NCBI GenBank assembly: GCA_964580675.1
Contig: CAZOLI010000105.1
Span: forward strand, 1-5,554
Source: CAZOLI01 sp964580675
Lineage (GTDB): Bacteria; Planctomycetota; MHYJ01; CAYXQY01
Length of the DNA: 5,554 bases
Reading direction: 5' to 3'
Part shown: positions 1 through 5,393 of the stretch, piece after piece
How the letters are laid out: every line of letters starts with the position of its first letter
Numbering within the stretch: position 1 is the first letter of the stretch
Position numbers and translations under genes: made by a program
The notes under the pieces: generated by a model
What the model was told of the DNA's origin: nothing
Database searches by the model: none
Seen by the model: the letters and a program-made list of their open reading frames with translations, nothing else

Positions 1-7
1 TCTCCTT
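1..7 (-). promoter_or_regulatory. Ribosome-binding site of the next gene (expected rplL)
   Basis: The minus strand reads AAGGAGA at the window edge, a near-perfect Shine-Dalgarno sequence. No start codon lies between it and the edge, so the gene it serves begins a few bases outside the window. From the conserved gene order after rplJ this should be rplL (L7/L12); that identity is inferred and not seen. Confidence 0.65.
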
Positions 8-27
8 ACGAATTGCAGATGCGAATG

Positions 28-39
28 ACAAACGTTTGT
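28..39. repeat. 12-bp perfect palindrome in the rplJ-downstream spacer
   Basis: ACAAACGTTTGT is a perfect 12-base palindrome in the 105-base spacer after rplJ, about 20 bases before the ribosome-binding site at the edge. With no loop it cannot form a good RNA hairpin, so a dimeric DNA-binding protein site is the more natural reading, although chance is also possible. The rest of the spacer (8-105) shows no gene, no U-tract terminator and only a weak 4-bp GGAA/TTCC pairing. Confidence 0.4.
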
Positions 40-105
40 GAGCGATGGGAACAATTATTTCATTCCACCAAATTCCGATTCCGCCCCCTTCTTTCCCTTT
101 CCGTG

Positions 106-906
106 TTATTCTTCTTCGTCTTCGTCCTCGGGTGTTTCCTCTTCCGCTTCTTCGTTTTCTTCCGGTTCCTCCCCGGTTTCCTCCGTTTTTTCTTCGGCTT
201 CCGCTTCGGAATCTTCGGCGTTTTCTTCTTTTGCTTCGGCCTGATCGTCCGCGTCTTCTGTTTTCGTTTCCTCTTCTTCCTTGTCCGCCTCCGATTCTTT
301 CTCCGCTTCAGCAGTTTCCTCCTCGTCCTCAGCCGTTTCTTCCTCATCAGCGGATTCCGCATCGGCGGCTGCTTCTTTGTCTGTGTCGGTCTCTTCACCG
401 TCTTCGCCGAGTTCATTGAGGCCACGCGTTAATTTTTCCACCGGTGCATTTAGCCCGTTCGCAAGTCCGTTTACGGGGGCCATCATGGCCTGGGCAAGCA
501 TGGAGAGGAGTTCATTCCGGGTGGGAAGATCGGAAATTTCCTTAATGCGATCCGCGTCCAACGGGTTATGATCTACCATTCCCCCGAGAATTTCGAGGTT
601 GTTGTTTTCCTCCCGGAGGTCGACGACACTTTTGGCCAGCTGGACCGGTTCCCCTTCTCCGTAAACGATGGCGGCCGGACCGTCCAGGAACTGGTTGATG
701 TTCTTTCTTTCGAGGTCCTCAAAAGCCAGTTCCGCGATGGAATTCTTCAGGACCATCATGTCGAGGTCGTCTTCGGCGAGGGCGGCCCGGAAGTCCGTTA
801 ATTCACTGGCGGAGAGGTTCTGGTAATCCACGAGGACACAGGCCTCCATGTCCTGAAAAAACTCGCCGTATTCTCGGCGCATCCATTTTTTGACGATGTT
901 AGGCAT
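106..906 (-). CDS. rplJ: 50S ribosomal protein L10 (uL10) with a very long acidic C-terminal tail
   Basis: L10 anchors the L7/L12 dimers and, with L11, forms the base of the ribosomal stalk that recruits translation GTPases. Residues 1-110 look like the L10 globular domain: an N-terminal basic helix (IVKKWMRRE), a VLVDYQNLSASEL segment, the VLKNS motif at about 52-56 and FLDGPAAIVYG at 73-83. Residues about 130-166 are the helical region expected to bind L7/L12. L10 usually ends around residue 165-180; here residues 168-266 form a low-complexity tail with 58 Asp/Glu in 99 residues and only six Lys. A weak AGGA (916-919) lies nine bases before the ATG. It starts 34 bases after rplA, too short for a separate E. 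coli-style L10 leader unless the end of rplA contributes. Family call is firm; the tail's role is unknown. Confidence 0.93.
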   Translation of the reverse strand: MPNIVKKWMRREYGEFFQDMEACVLVDYQNLSASELTDFRAALAEDDLDMMVLKNSIAELAFEDLERKNINQFLDGPAAIVYGEGEPVQLAKSVVDLREENNNLEILGGMVDHNPLDADRIKEISDLPTRNELLSMLAQAMMAPVNGLANGLNAPVEKLTRGLNELGEDGEETDTDKEAAADAESADEEETAEDEEETAEAEKESEADKEEEETKTEDADDQAEAKEENAEDSEAEAEEKTEETGEEPEENEEAEEETPEDEDEEE

Positions 907-940
907 GGCGTTATATCCTGTAAGCTGGCTAATTTATCCG

Positions 941-1624
941 TTAGGGAGCAAATCGAACGGAGGGACTCATGGTTTTGGACAGGTAGCATTTTCGGAAGTA
1001 CCGACCGGAGGTGGATGGAGGTTTGTCGGCCCGAAGCTGATTCAGGAGAAACTGGGCATTTTCCTGAAGATCTTCGGCCGGAAAGTCTTCCTTACCAACG
1101 GGAACGTGAATGTTTCCACCCGAGTCGGTTCGGTATTCCACTCGCCCCTTCTTGAATTCGGGAACGGCCGTGTCGAAGTTGCCTTCCGAAATCACCGTTC
1201 CGGATTTGGGGGACGGCATCAATCCTTTTGGTCCGAGAATCCGACCGATCGGTCCAACGTACTGCATGGCGTACTCGGCCGCAAGCGCGACGTCAAAGTC
1301 CAGAAATTCTTCTTCCTCAATTCGTTCGGCCAGTTCTTCACCCCCGACGTAATCGGCTCCGGCTTCCTCGGCGTCTTCGGCGTCTTCCCCTTCGGCAAAA
1401 CAGAGGACGACACGTTCCGTACCGAGGCCGTTGGGCAGCGAAACCGAGCCCCGAACCATCTGGTCGGATTGACTCGGATCCACCCCGAGAAGAGCCGTCA
1501 GTTCAACGGTTTCGTTGAAGCCGACCGACGGAAATGTTTTCACGATTTCCACGGCTTCCTCGAGGGAGTACGACTTGTGTTTGTCTACGAGTTCTTCCGC
1601 TTCCTGGTATCGTTTGCCTGACAT
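941..1624 (-). CDS. rplA: 50S ribosomal protein L1 (uL1)
   Basis: L1 forms the mobile stalk beside the ribosomal E site, where it helps release deacylated tRNA; in many bacteria it also represses its own operon by binding the rplK-rplA mRNA. The 227-residue length is normal. The strongest signature is GPIGRILGPKGLMPSPKSGTV at about 124-144, followed by FKKGRVEYR and GGNIHVPVG at about 157-177, which return the chain to domain I. Domain I is roughly residues 1-66 plus 160-227, with domain II between. The segment EGEDAEDAEEAGADYVGGEELAERIEEEE is acidic but corresponds to normal domain II, so unlike L10 and L11 it has no added tail. No Shine-Dalgarno sequence is visible just before the ATG. It follows rplK after 57 bases; that gap holds a 10-bp palindrome TTCGTACGAA (1667-1676), but I see no clear L1-binding operator. 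Confidence 0.96.
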   Translation of the reverse strand: MSGKRYQEAEELVDKHKSYSLEEAVEIVKTFPSVGFNETVELTALLGVDPSQSDQMVRGSVSLPNGLGTERVVLCFAEGEDAEDAEEAGADYVGGEELAERIEEEEFLDFDVALAAEYAMQYVGPIGRILGPKGLMPSPKSGTVISEGNFDTAVPEFKKGRVEYRTDSGGNIHVPVGKEDFPAEDLQENAQFLLNQLRADKPPSTSGRYFRKCYLSKTMSPSVRFAP

Positions 1625-1681
1625 GTCTTGGTTCGCGCAATCCCGACGTTGAGAGAAAAATACATTTTCGTACGAACGATT

Positions 1682-2269
1682 TTACAGTTCCGGTTCCCCT
1701 TCCACTTCTTCCTCTTCGGCTTCTTCGGGGGCTTCTTCTTCCATGGCCGCTTCTTCACCGATGCTCGGTCCGGTGTCTTCGGTCAGTTCGGAGATGTCCT
1801 CGACCACTTCGGCCTCACGGAAATCCTCTGCTTCCTCCTCCGTTTCGAACACCTCGATGCCCATGGAATTGGCCGTTCCCTTCACGATGTTTTTGGCCGC
1901 TTCCATGTCCCGGGCGTTCAGGTCCTCAATTTTTCGGTCCGCAATTTCCTGCACCTGTTCCTCGGTAACCGCCCCAACTTTGAATCGATGCGGTTCCGGT
2001 GATCCCTGGACAATGCCGGCGGCTTCCTTCAGCAAAAAGGACGCCGGGGGGGATTTTATGTTCAGGTCGAAGGTATTGTCCTCGTAGACGGTTATCTCGA
2101 CGGGAAGAAGAACACCGGGTTGATCGGAGGTCATGGAGTTAAACCGGCTGACGAATTCCCCGATCGGAAGACCGTGTTCACCAAGCGTCGGGCCTACGGG
2201 AGGGGCCGGAGATGCTTCTCCTCCGGGAATTTCGAGTTTTATCGTGGTGCGAACCGGTTTTTTGGCCAT
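1682..2269 (-). CDS. rplK: 50S ribosomal protein L11 (uL11) with an acidic C-terminal extension
   Basis: L11 binds the GTPase-associated region of 23S rRNA at the stalk base, acts in EF-G and EF-Tu function and is the target region of thiostrepton-type antibiotics. Residues 1-72 form the N-terminal domain with PGGEASPAPPVGPTLGEHG at about 15-33. Residues about 73-140 form the rRNA-binding domain with KSPPASFLLKEAAG, VTEEQVQEIA, DLNARDMEAA and the closing GTANSMGIEV. Bacterial L11 usually stops near residue 141. Here residues 141-195 add a tail with 27 Asp/Glu of 55, rich in EEAEEEE, with no recognised domain. It starts 18 bases after nusG, leaving little room for the independent promoter found at this junction in E. 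coli. No convincing Shine-Dalgarno precedes the ATG. Confidence 0.96.
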   Translation of the reverse strand: MAKKPVRTTIKLEIPGGEASPAPPVGPTLGEHGLPIGEFVSRFNSMTSDQPGVLLPVEITVYEDNTFDLNIKSPPASFLLKEAAGIVQGSPEPHRFKVGAVTEEQVQEIADRKIEDLNARDMEAAKNIVKGTANSMGIEVFETEEEAEDFREAEVVEDISELTEDTGPSIGEEAAMEEEAPEEAEEEEVEGEPEL

Positions 2270-2287
2270 GGTACTTCAGGTTTTTTA

Positions 2288-3070
2288 TTAAAGCGATTCA
2301 AGCTGCCAGTATTCGAGTTCCACGGAGGTAGCCCGGCCAAAAATGGTCACCGTCAGCCGGACGAGACCCTTTTCCGGAAGCAGTTCTTCGACGTTCCCTT
2401 CCATGTTTTCAAACGGGCCTTCCTTGATGCGGACGGTGTCGCCGACATCGAAGTCGATGTCGACTTTGGGCTTTTCCTCCTCTTCTCTGGCGGGGGCAAA
2501 CATTTTTTCCACTTCCTCTTCGGTCAGTTTCCGGGCCGCTTCTTCACCGAGGAACTGGTAGACCCCGCGCACGTTATTAATAATGTACCGGGCGTTTTCG
2601 GTCAGGTTCATGTTGATCATGATGTAGCCCGGAAACAGTTTTTTCTCGTGAACGGTGCGTTCTCCCCCTTTTATTTTTGAAATTTTTTCCTTGGGCACAC
2701 TGATTTCGTTCACCAGGTCAATGACCCCCTCGGACATTAATTTCTGCTTGATGTGTTCCTTAATTTTTTCTTCGCGTCCCCCGCGAACCTGGAGAATGTA
2801 CCATTCGTCTTCCTCCCCGGCCTCCTCCACCGTTGTTGGAATGTTGGTTTCCCGGCGTTCGGTCACTGTTTCCTGGGCTGCTTCTTCCTCATCCCCGCTT
2901 TCGGAGGCGGTCTCGTTATCGGAGGAGGGATCCGTCTCCTCGTCCTCGACCGATTCAGAGGAACCGAGGTCTTCTTTGTCGGGAAGCTTGTCTTCGGGAA
3001 GGCCGGCACTCATTTCTTCGGTGGCTTCCTCGACGTCCTGTTCTTTCTGATTTTCCTGGCTATCTGTCAT
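2288..3070 (-). CDS. nusG: Transcription elongation and antitermination factor NusG with an acidic N-terminal extension
   Basis: NusG binds RNA polymerase through its NGN domain and uses its KOW domain to contact Rho or ribosomal protein S10. The NGN domain begins at about residue 88 (EDEWYILQVRGGREEKI) and includes KKLFPGYIMINM at about 143-154 and VRGVYQFLG at 167-175. The KOW domain occupies about 206-260, with FDVGDTVRIKEGPFENMEGNV and the end IFGRATSVELEYWQLESL. Typical NusG is about 180 residues; this one is 260 because residues 1-87 are an acidic, Ser/Thr-rich, probably disordered segment (33 Asp/Glu). The start at 3070 is the first ATG of the frame; it lacks a clear Shine-Dalgarno, and the next Met (residue 20) would still leave most of the extension. 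It follows secE after 52 bases, the usual pairing. Confidence 0.95.
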   Translation of the reverse strand: MTDSQENQKEQDVEEATEEMSAGLPEDKLPDKEDLGSSESVEDEETDPSSDNETASESGDEEEAAQETVTERRETNIPTTVEEAGEEDEWYILQVRGGREEKIKEHIKQKLMSEGVIDLVNEISVPKEKISKIKGGERTVHEKKLFPGYIMINMNLTENARYIINNVRGVYQFLGEEAARKLTEEEVEKMFAPAREEEEKPKVDIDFDVGDTVRIKEGPFENMEGNVEELLPEKGLVRLTVTIFGRATSVELEYWQLESL

Positions 3071-3122
3071 GCGATTATTTTTGGGACGAAGTTACGATGC
3101 GAAAAAATTCGTACCGTCTGGG

Positions 3123-3563
3123 TCAGACGTTGGGCAGCACGTTTATTACTTCCATCAAATTCACGAAGATGATGTCAATAACGGCAAGATACCCGGTAAT
3201 AATGAATATGGTAATCAGCACAACAATTGCCGCGTTGACAAATTCACCCGCTTCGGGCCATGAAACTTTTCGAAGTTCACTTTCCGTACTGATCAGAAAA
3301 TCCGAAACCGCAGGATGATTTACGACGTAAAGGTAAACACCCAGGGTCCCGAGCAAAAAAACAAGGAACGAGACCACCGCCCCGAGTTCGATCTGAAACT
3401 CAAAGAACGGAACCATCCAGAGGACGGTTTGCCACCAGTCCGCCGTGATGGTATCGGCCAGACCGGCACAACCGAAAGCAACGAGGCCGGTCAGTGCAAT
3501 GCCCGCGGTTGTTCGAACAACCGTTCCCTGTCCCCGTTTTCGGTAACGAATTTGCAGGGACAT
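3123..3563 (-). CDS. secE: Protein translocase subunit SecE, three-helix form
   Basis: SecE clamps the SecY channel in the inner membrane and is essential for Sec-dependent export. At 146 residues it is longer than the one-helix form (about 60 residues) and has three hydrophobic spans: about 19-39 (TAGIALTGLVAFGCAGLADTI), 57-81 and 111-134 (AAIVVLITIFIITGYLAVID). The conserved part is FLISTESELRKVSWPE at about 89-104: the amphipathic helix and K-V-S-W-P hinge that define the family, leading into the last span. A good AAGGA (3573-3577) lies nine bases before the ATG, supporting this start. It sits 40 bases after tRNA-Trp and directly before nusG, matching the conserved secE-nusG pair. The N-terminus is short and basic (RYRKRGQG), consistent with a cytoplasmic end. 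Confidence 0.94.
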   Translation of the reverse strand: MSLQIRYRKRGQGTVVRTTAGIALTGLVAFGCAGLADTITADWWQTVLWMVPFFEFQIELGAVVSFLVFLLGTLGVYLYVVNHPAVSDFLISTESELRKVSWPEAGEFVNAAIVVLITIFIITGYLAVIDIIFVNLMEVINVLPNV

Positions 3564-3572
3564 CGGCAGTTT

Positions 3573-3577
3573 TCCTT
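3573..3577 (-). promoter_or_regulatory. Ribosome-binding site of secE
   Basis: AAGGA on the minus strand, nine bases from the secE ATG. It fixes the start and is one of few clear ribosome-binding sites in this operon. Confidence 0.6.
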
Positions 3578-3603
3578 ATGAGGTCCAATAGAAATCTTTT
3601 TTA

Positions 3604-3678
3604 CAGGTCCGGGGGGATTCGAACCCCCAACCTCCGGATTTGGAGTCCGGCGCTCTGGCCAGTTCGAGCTACGGACCT
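3604..3678 (-). tRNA. tRNA-Trp (anticodon CCA)
   Basis: The minus strand folds into a full cloverleaf. Acceptor arms AGGTCCG and CGGACCT pair over seven bases; the D stem is GCTC/GAGC; the anticodon stem CCGGA/TCCGG encloses the loop CTCCAAA, giving anticodon CCA for Trp; the T arm is GGGGG-TTCGAAT-CCCCC. The discriminator base is G, as expected for bacterial tRNA-Trp. The next bases are TAA, so CCA is not encoded and must be added by a nucleotidyltransferase. Its place between rpmG and secE is a widely conserved arrangement. It lies 19 bases after rpmG and is probably cut from a longer transcript. Confidence 0.97.
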
Positions 3679-3697
3679 ATCCTGGGGGCCGGTACGG

Positions 3698-3844
3698 TTA
3701 CCGTTTTTCTTTATGAACCGTGTGTTCCCGGCATTTTTTGCAGAATTTCTTCAGTTCCAGCGATTCCCGGTCGTTCGTGTTCTTCGTGGTCCGGTAGAAC
3801 CGCTCACCACATTCGGAGCATTCCAGAAAGATCCATTCTCGCAT
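3698..3844 (-). CDS. rpmG: 50S ribosomal protein L33 (bL33), zinc-binding type
   Basis: L33 is a small protein of the large subunit near the E site. With the start at 3844 the product has 48 residues beginning MREWIFLECSEC, which aligns with the normal L33 beginning. Cysteines 9, 12, 35 and 38 form two CxxC pairs, a zinc ribbon; this is the Cys-containing paralogue class and not the zinc-free one. LELKKFC and the end HTVHKEKR are family hallmarks. The frame stays open upstream to an ATG at 3883, which would add 13 residues (MYGFSSYDRRITI); I prefer 3844 because L33 proteins start at this point, though neither start has a clear Shine-Dalgarno. It lies between tuf and tRNA-Trp, a common position. 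The basic composition contrasts with its acidic neighbours. Confidence 0.93.
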   Translation of the reverse strand: MREWIFLECSECGERFYRTTKNTNDRESLELKKFCKKCREHTVHKEKR

Positions 3845-3889
3845 AATGGTAATTCGTCGGTCGTAGGAACTGAAACCATACAAATTAAT

Positions 3890-3920
3890 GAACAGACCCC
3901 ACCAAAGACAGGGCCTGTTC
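3890..3920 (-). other. Stem-loop upstream of rpmG
   Basis: On the minus strand GAACAGGCCC pairs with GGGTCTGTTC over ten positions around an 11-base loop, with nine Watson-Crick pairs and one G:U. On the opposite strand that position would be an A:C mismatch, so the structure favours the transcribed strand. It ends 45 bases before the preferred rpmG start. The following ATTAATTTG is AT-rich but lacks a proper U run, so a leader or processing structure is more likely than a classical terminator. Confidence 0.5.
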
Positions 3921-3926
3921 CTCTAC

Positions 3927-3945
3927 TACGGCGGACAACGCCGCA
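3927..3945 (-). other. Second stem-loop in the tuf-rpmG spacer
   Basis: TGCGGCG and CGCCGTA on the minus strand form a seven-pair stem with one G:U and the loop TTGTC. It is six bases upstream of the stem-loop at 3890-3920 and is not followed by a U run. Confidence 0.42.
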
Positions 3946-3988
3946 ATCGGTTAATTTATCCCCCGCTTTTATCAATTGTTTTCGTTGA

Positions 3989-4017
3989 CCGAATCCGGAA
4001 ACCGAAACCGGATCCGG
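3989..4017 (-). other. Stem-loop just downstream of tuf
   Basis: CCGGATCCGG and CCGGATTCGG on the minus strand form a ten-pair stem (nine Watson-Crick, one G:U) around the loop TTTCGGTTT, starting 44 bases after the tuf stop codon. The next bases are TCAACGAAAAC, with no U tract, so it is not a standard intrinsic terminator; it could stabilise the 3' end of tuf mRNA or mark a processing site. The rest of the spacer (3845-4061) holds no gene I can support. Confidence 0.5.
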
Positions 4018-4061
4018 GAAATTCTTCCAGAAGATCCGTAATTTTTTGGTATAGGTTGAAG

Positions 4062-5264
4062 TTACTCTATAATTTCCGAAATCACGCCTCTACCGACGGT
4101 TTTGCCTCCTTCTCGGATGGCGAACCGCTGGTTTTCCTCGAGGGCGATCGGCTTAATTAATTCCACTTCAAGTTCCACGTTGTCTCCGGGCATCACCATT
4201 TCCGTGTCGTCCGGAAGGTTCACTTCCCCGGTGACGTCGGTGGTTCTCATGTAAAACTGCGGGCTGTACCCGGAGGTAAAGGGTGTATGACGGCCTCCTT
4301 CGTCCTTTTTCAGCGCGTACACCTGAGCTTTAAATTTGGTGTGAGGCGTAATGGTACCGGGTTCGGCGATGACCTGTCCCCGATTCAGATCTTCTTTTTC
4401 AATGCCCCGCAGGAGAAGACCGACGTTGTCACCGGCCTGACCCTTATCCAGCGTTTTCCGGAACATCTCGATACCGGTTACAACGGTTTCTGTGACTTCT
4501 TCTTCGAGACCGACGATTTCGACGTCGTCCTCCACTTCGACTTCACCTCGTTCGATGCGGCCGGTACCGACCGTTCCACGTCCTTTGATGCTGTAAACGT
4601 CTTCCACGGCCATCAGGAAGGTTTCGTCCACGTTCCGGTCCGGTTCGGGAAGGTGGTCGTCACAGGCTTCGATAAGTTCCAGAACCGGTCCACAGGCGTC
4701 GCAGTCGTCCTCCGCACAGCCACATTCAAAGGCTTCAAGGGCGGATCCCTGAATAATGGGAATGTTGTCTCCGTCGAATTCGTACTCGTTCAGGAGATCC
4801 CGAATTTCTTCCTCGACGAGGAGGAGCAGTTCTTCGTCGTCAACCATGTCCGTTTTGTTGACGAAAACCACCATTGTCGGAACCCCCACCTGCCGTGCGA
4901 GTAGCATGTGTTCCCGGGTCTGGGGCATGGGACCGTCGTTTCCGGCCACCACGAGAATGGCTCCGTCCATCTGGGCCGCTCCCGTAATCATGTTCTTCAC
5001 GTAGTCGGCGTGGCCGGGGCAGTCGACGTGGGCGTAATGGCGGTCTTCCGTTTCGTATTCCACGTGCGCAATATTAATGGTAATCCCACGTTCTTGTTCC
5101 TCCGGTGCTTTGTCGATGGACTCAAAGGGCATTTCGTCCGCCAATCCACGTTCGTGCAACAATTTTGTTATGGCGGCGGTTAACGTCGTTTTTCCATGGT
5201 CAATATGCCCGATCGTCCCGATGTTCATGTGCGTTTTCGTGCGTTCAAACGTTTCCTTCGCCAT
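4062..5264 (-). CDS. tuf: Translation elongation factor Tu
   Basis: EF-Tu carries aminoacyl-tRNA to the ribosomal A site and hydrolyses GTP on codon recognition. The 400-residue protein is complete. Domain I (about 1-205) has the P loop GHIDHGKT at 19-26, switch I RGITI with Thr62, DCPGH at 81-85, NKTD at 136-139 (most family members have NKCD) and SAL at 174-176. Domain II starts near 212 (DETFLMAVEDVYSIKGRGTV) and domain III near 305, ending RFAIREGGKTVGRGVISEIIE. Directly after SAL is an unusual segment with Cys181, 183, 188 and 191 (CxC-x4-CxxC), making this loop about five residues longer than in E. coli. AAGGAG six bases before the ATG fixes the start. It lies after tRNA-Thr and before rpmG, as in many bacteria. 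Whether another tuf copy exists elsewhere cannot be seen. Confidence 0.98.
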   Translation of the reverse strand: MAKETFERTKTHMNIGTIGHIDHGKTTLTAAITKLLHERGLADEMPFESIDKAPEEQERGITINIAHVEYETEDRHYAHVDCPGHADYVKNMITGAAQMDGAILVVAGNDGPMPQTREHMLLARQVGVPTMVVFVNKTDMVDDEELLLLVEEEIRDLLNEYEFDGDNIPIIQGSALEAFECGCAEDDCDACGPVLELIEACDDHLPEPDRNVDETFLMAVEDVYSIKGRGTVGTGRIERGEVEVEDDVEIVGLEEEVTETVVTGIEMFRKTLDKGQAGDNVGLLLRGIEKEDLNRGQVIAEPGTITPHTKFKAQVYALKKDEGGRHTPFTSGYSPQFYMRTTDVTGEVNLPDDTEMVMPGDNVELEVELIKPIALEENQRFAIREGGKTVGRGVISEIIE

Positions 5265-5270
5265 CGGAAT

Positions 5271-5276
5271 CTCCTT
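5271..5276 (-). promoter_or_regulatory. Ribosome-binding site of tuf
   Basis: AAGGAG on the minus strand, six bases before the tuf ATG. It is the strongest internal Shine-Dalgarno of the window, fitting the high expression expected of EF-Tu. Confidence 0.75.
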
Positions 5277-5299
5277 TTGAAATTAAACTGCAGATGAAC

Positions 5300-5338
5300 A
5301 AGAACGTTTTTTCAACAAGATTTCGTTTCGTCGTTCTT
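5300..5338 (-). other. Long-range inverted repeat in the tuf leader
   Basis: AAGAACG and CGTTCTT can pair over seven bases across a 25-base loop. The outer arm shares two bases (5337-5338) with the hairpin at 5337-5355, so the two cannot both form fully. The base of this stem lies 35 bases from the tuf ATG. Alternative pairing of this kind could be regulatory, or may be coincidental in this short leader. Confidence 0.3.
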
Positions 5339-5355
5339 CCGCGGTTGCCGCGGAA
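5337..5355 (-). other. Perfect 8-bp hairpin in the tuf leader
   Basis: TTCCGCGG and CCGCGGAA flank a three-base loop (CAA on the minus strand), a GC-rich perfect stem 72 bases before the tuf ATG. No U tract follows in the transcript, so it is not a terminator. It could be a leader structure, or a processing site between tRNA-Thr and tuf. Confidence 0.5.
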
Positions 5356-5376
5356 TATTGATCAAAATTCTGGCAC

Positions 5377-5393
5377 CAACAGGAGAACTGTTG
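5377..5393 (-). other. 6-bp hairpin in the tRNA-Thr to tuf spacer
   Basis: CAACAG and CTGTTG pair around the loop TTCTC on the minus strand. Together with the hairpin at 5337-5355 it makes up most of the recognisable structure of the 220-base spacer 5265-5484. I found no ORF and no convincing -35/-10 pair in the spacer, so tuf may be co-transcribed with tRNA-Thr. Confidence 0.35.

Noticed and set aside
13..432. Several overlapping plus-strand open frames (Phe/Arg- or Ser-rich) opposite the L10 tail
   Set aside because: They are mirror images of the GA-rich codons of the L10 acidic tail: low complexity, no family resemblance, and no ribosome-binding site of note. Lack of stops follows from the biased composition.
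890..1621. 243-codon plus-strand open frame opposite rplA
   Set aside because: The opposite strand encodes an unmistakable full-length L1. The plus-strand translation has no recognisable domain, so it is a shadow frame.
3071..3122. Small inverted repeat TACGA/TCGTA between secE and nusG
   Set aside because: Only five pairs with an 11-base loop in AT-rich sequence, within chance expectation, and the internal T run does not follow a stable stem.
3904..3919. Short odd-length palindrome ACAGGGCCTGT inside the rpmG-upstream stem-loop
   Set aside because: Its one-base centre cannot form a hairpin, and its bases are better explained as one arm of the ten-pair stem at 3890-3920.
4848..4859. Thr in place of Cys in the EF-Tu NKCD motif (NKTD)
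   Set aside because: The third position of NKxD varies among GTPases and does not contact the guanine specifically, so this is noted as ordinary variation.
4287..4904. 205-codon plus-strand open frame opposite tuf
   Set aside because: It is the antisense of the highly conserved EF-Tu coding sequence, with its codon bias leaving the frame open; nothing in the translation looks like a real protein.
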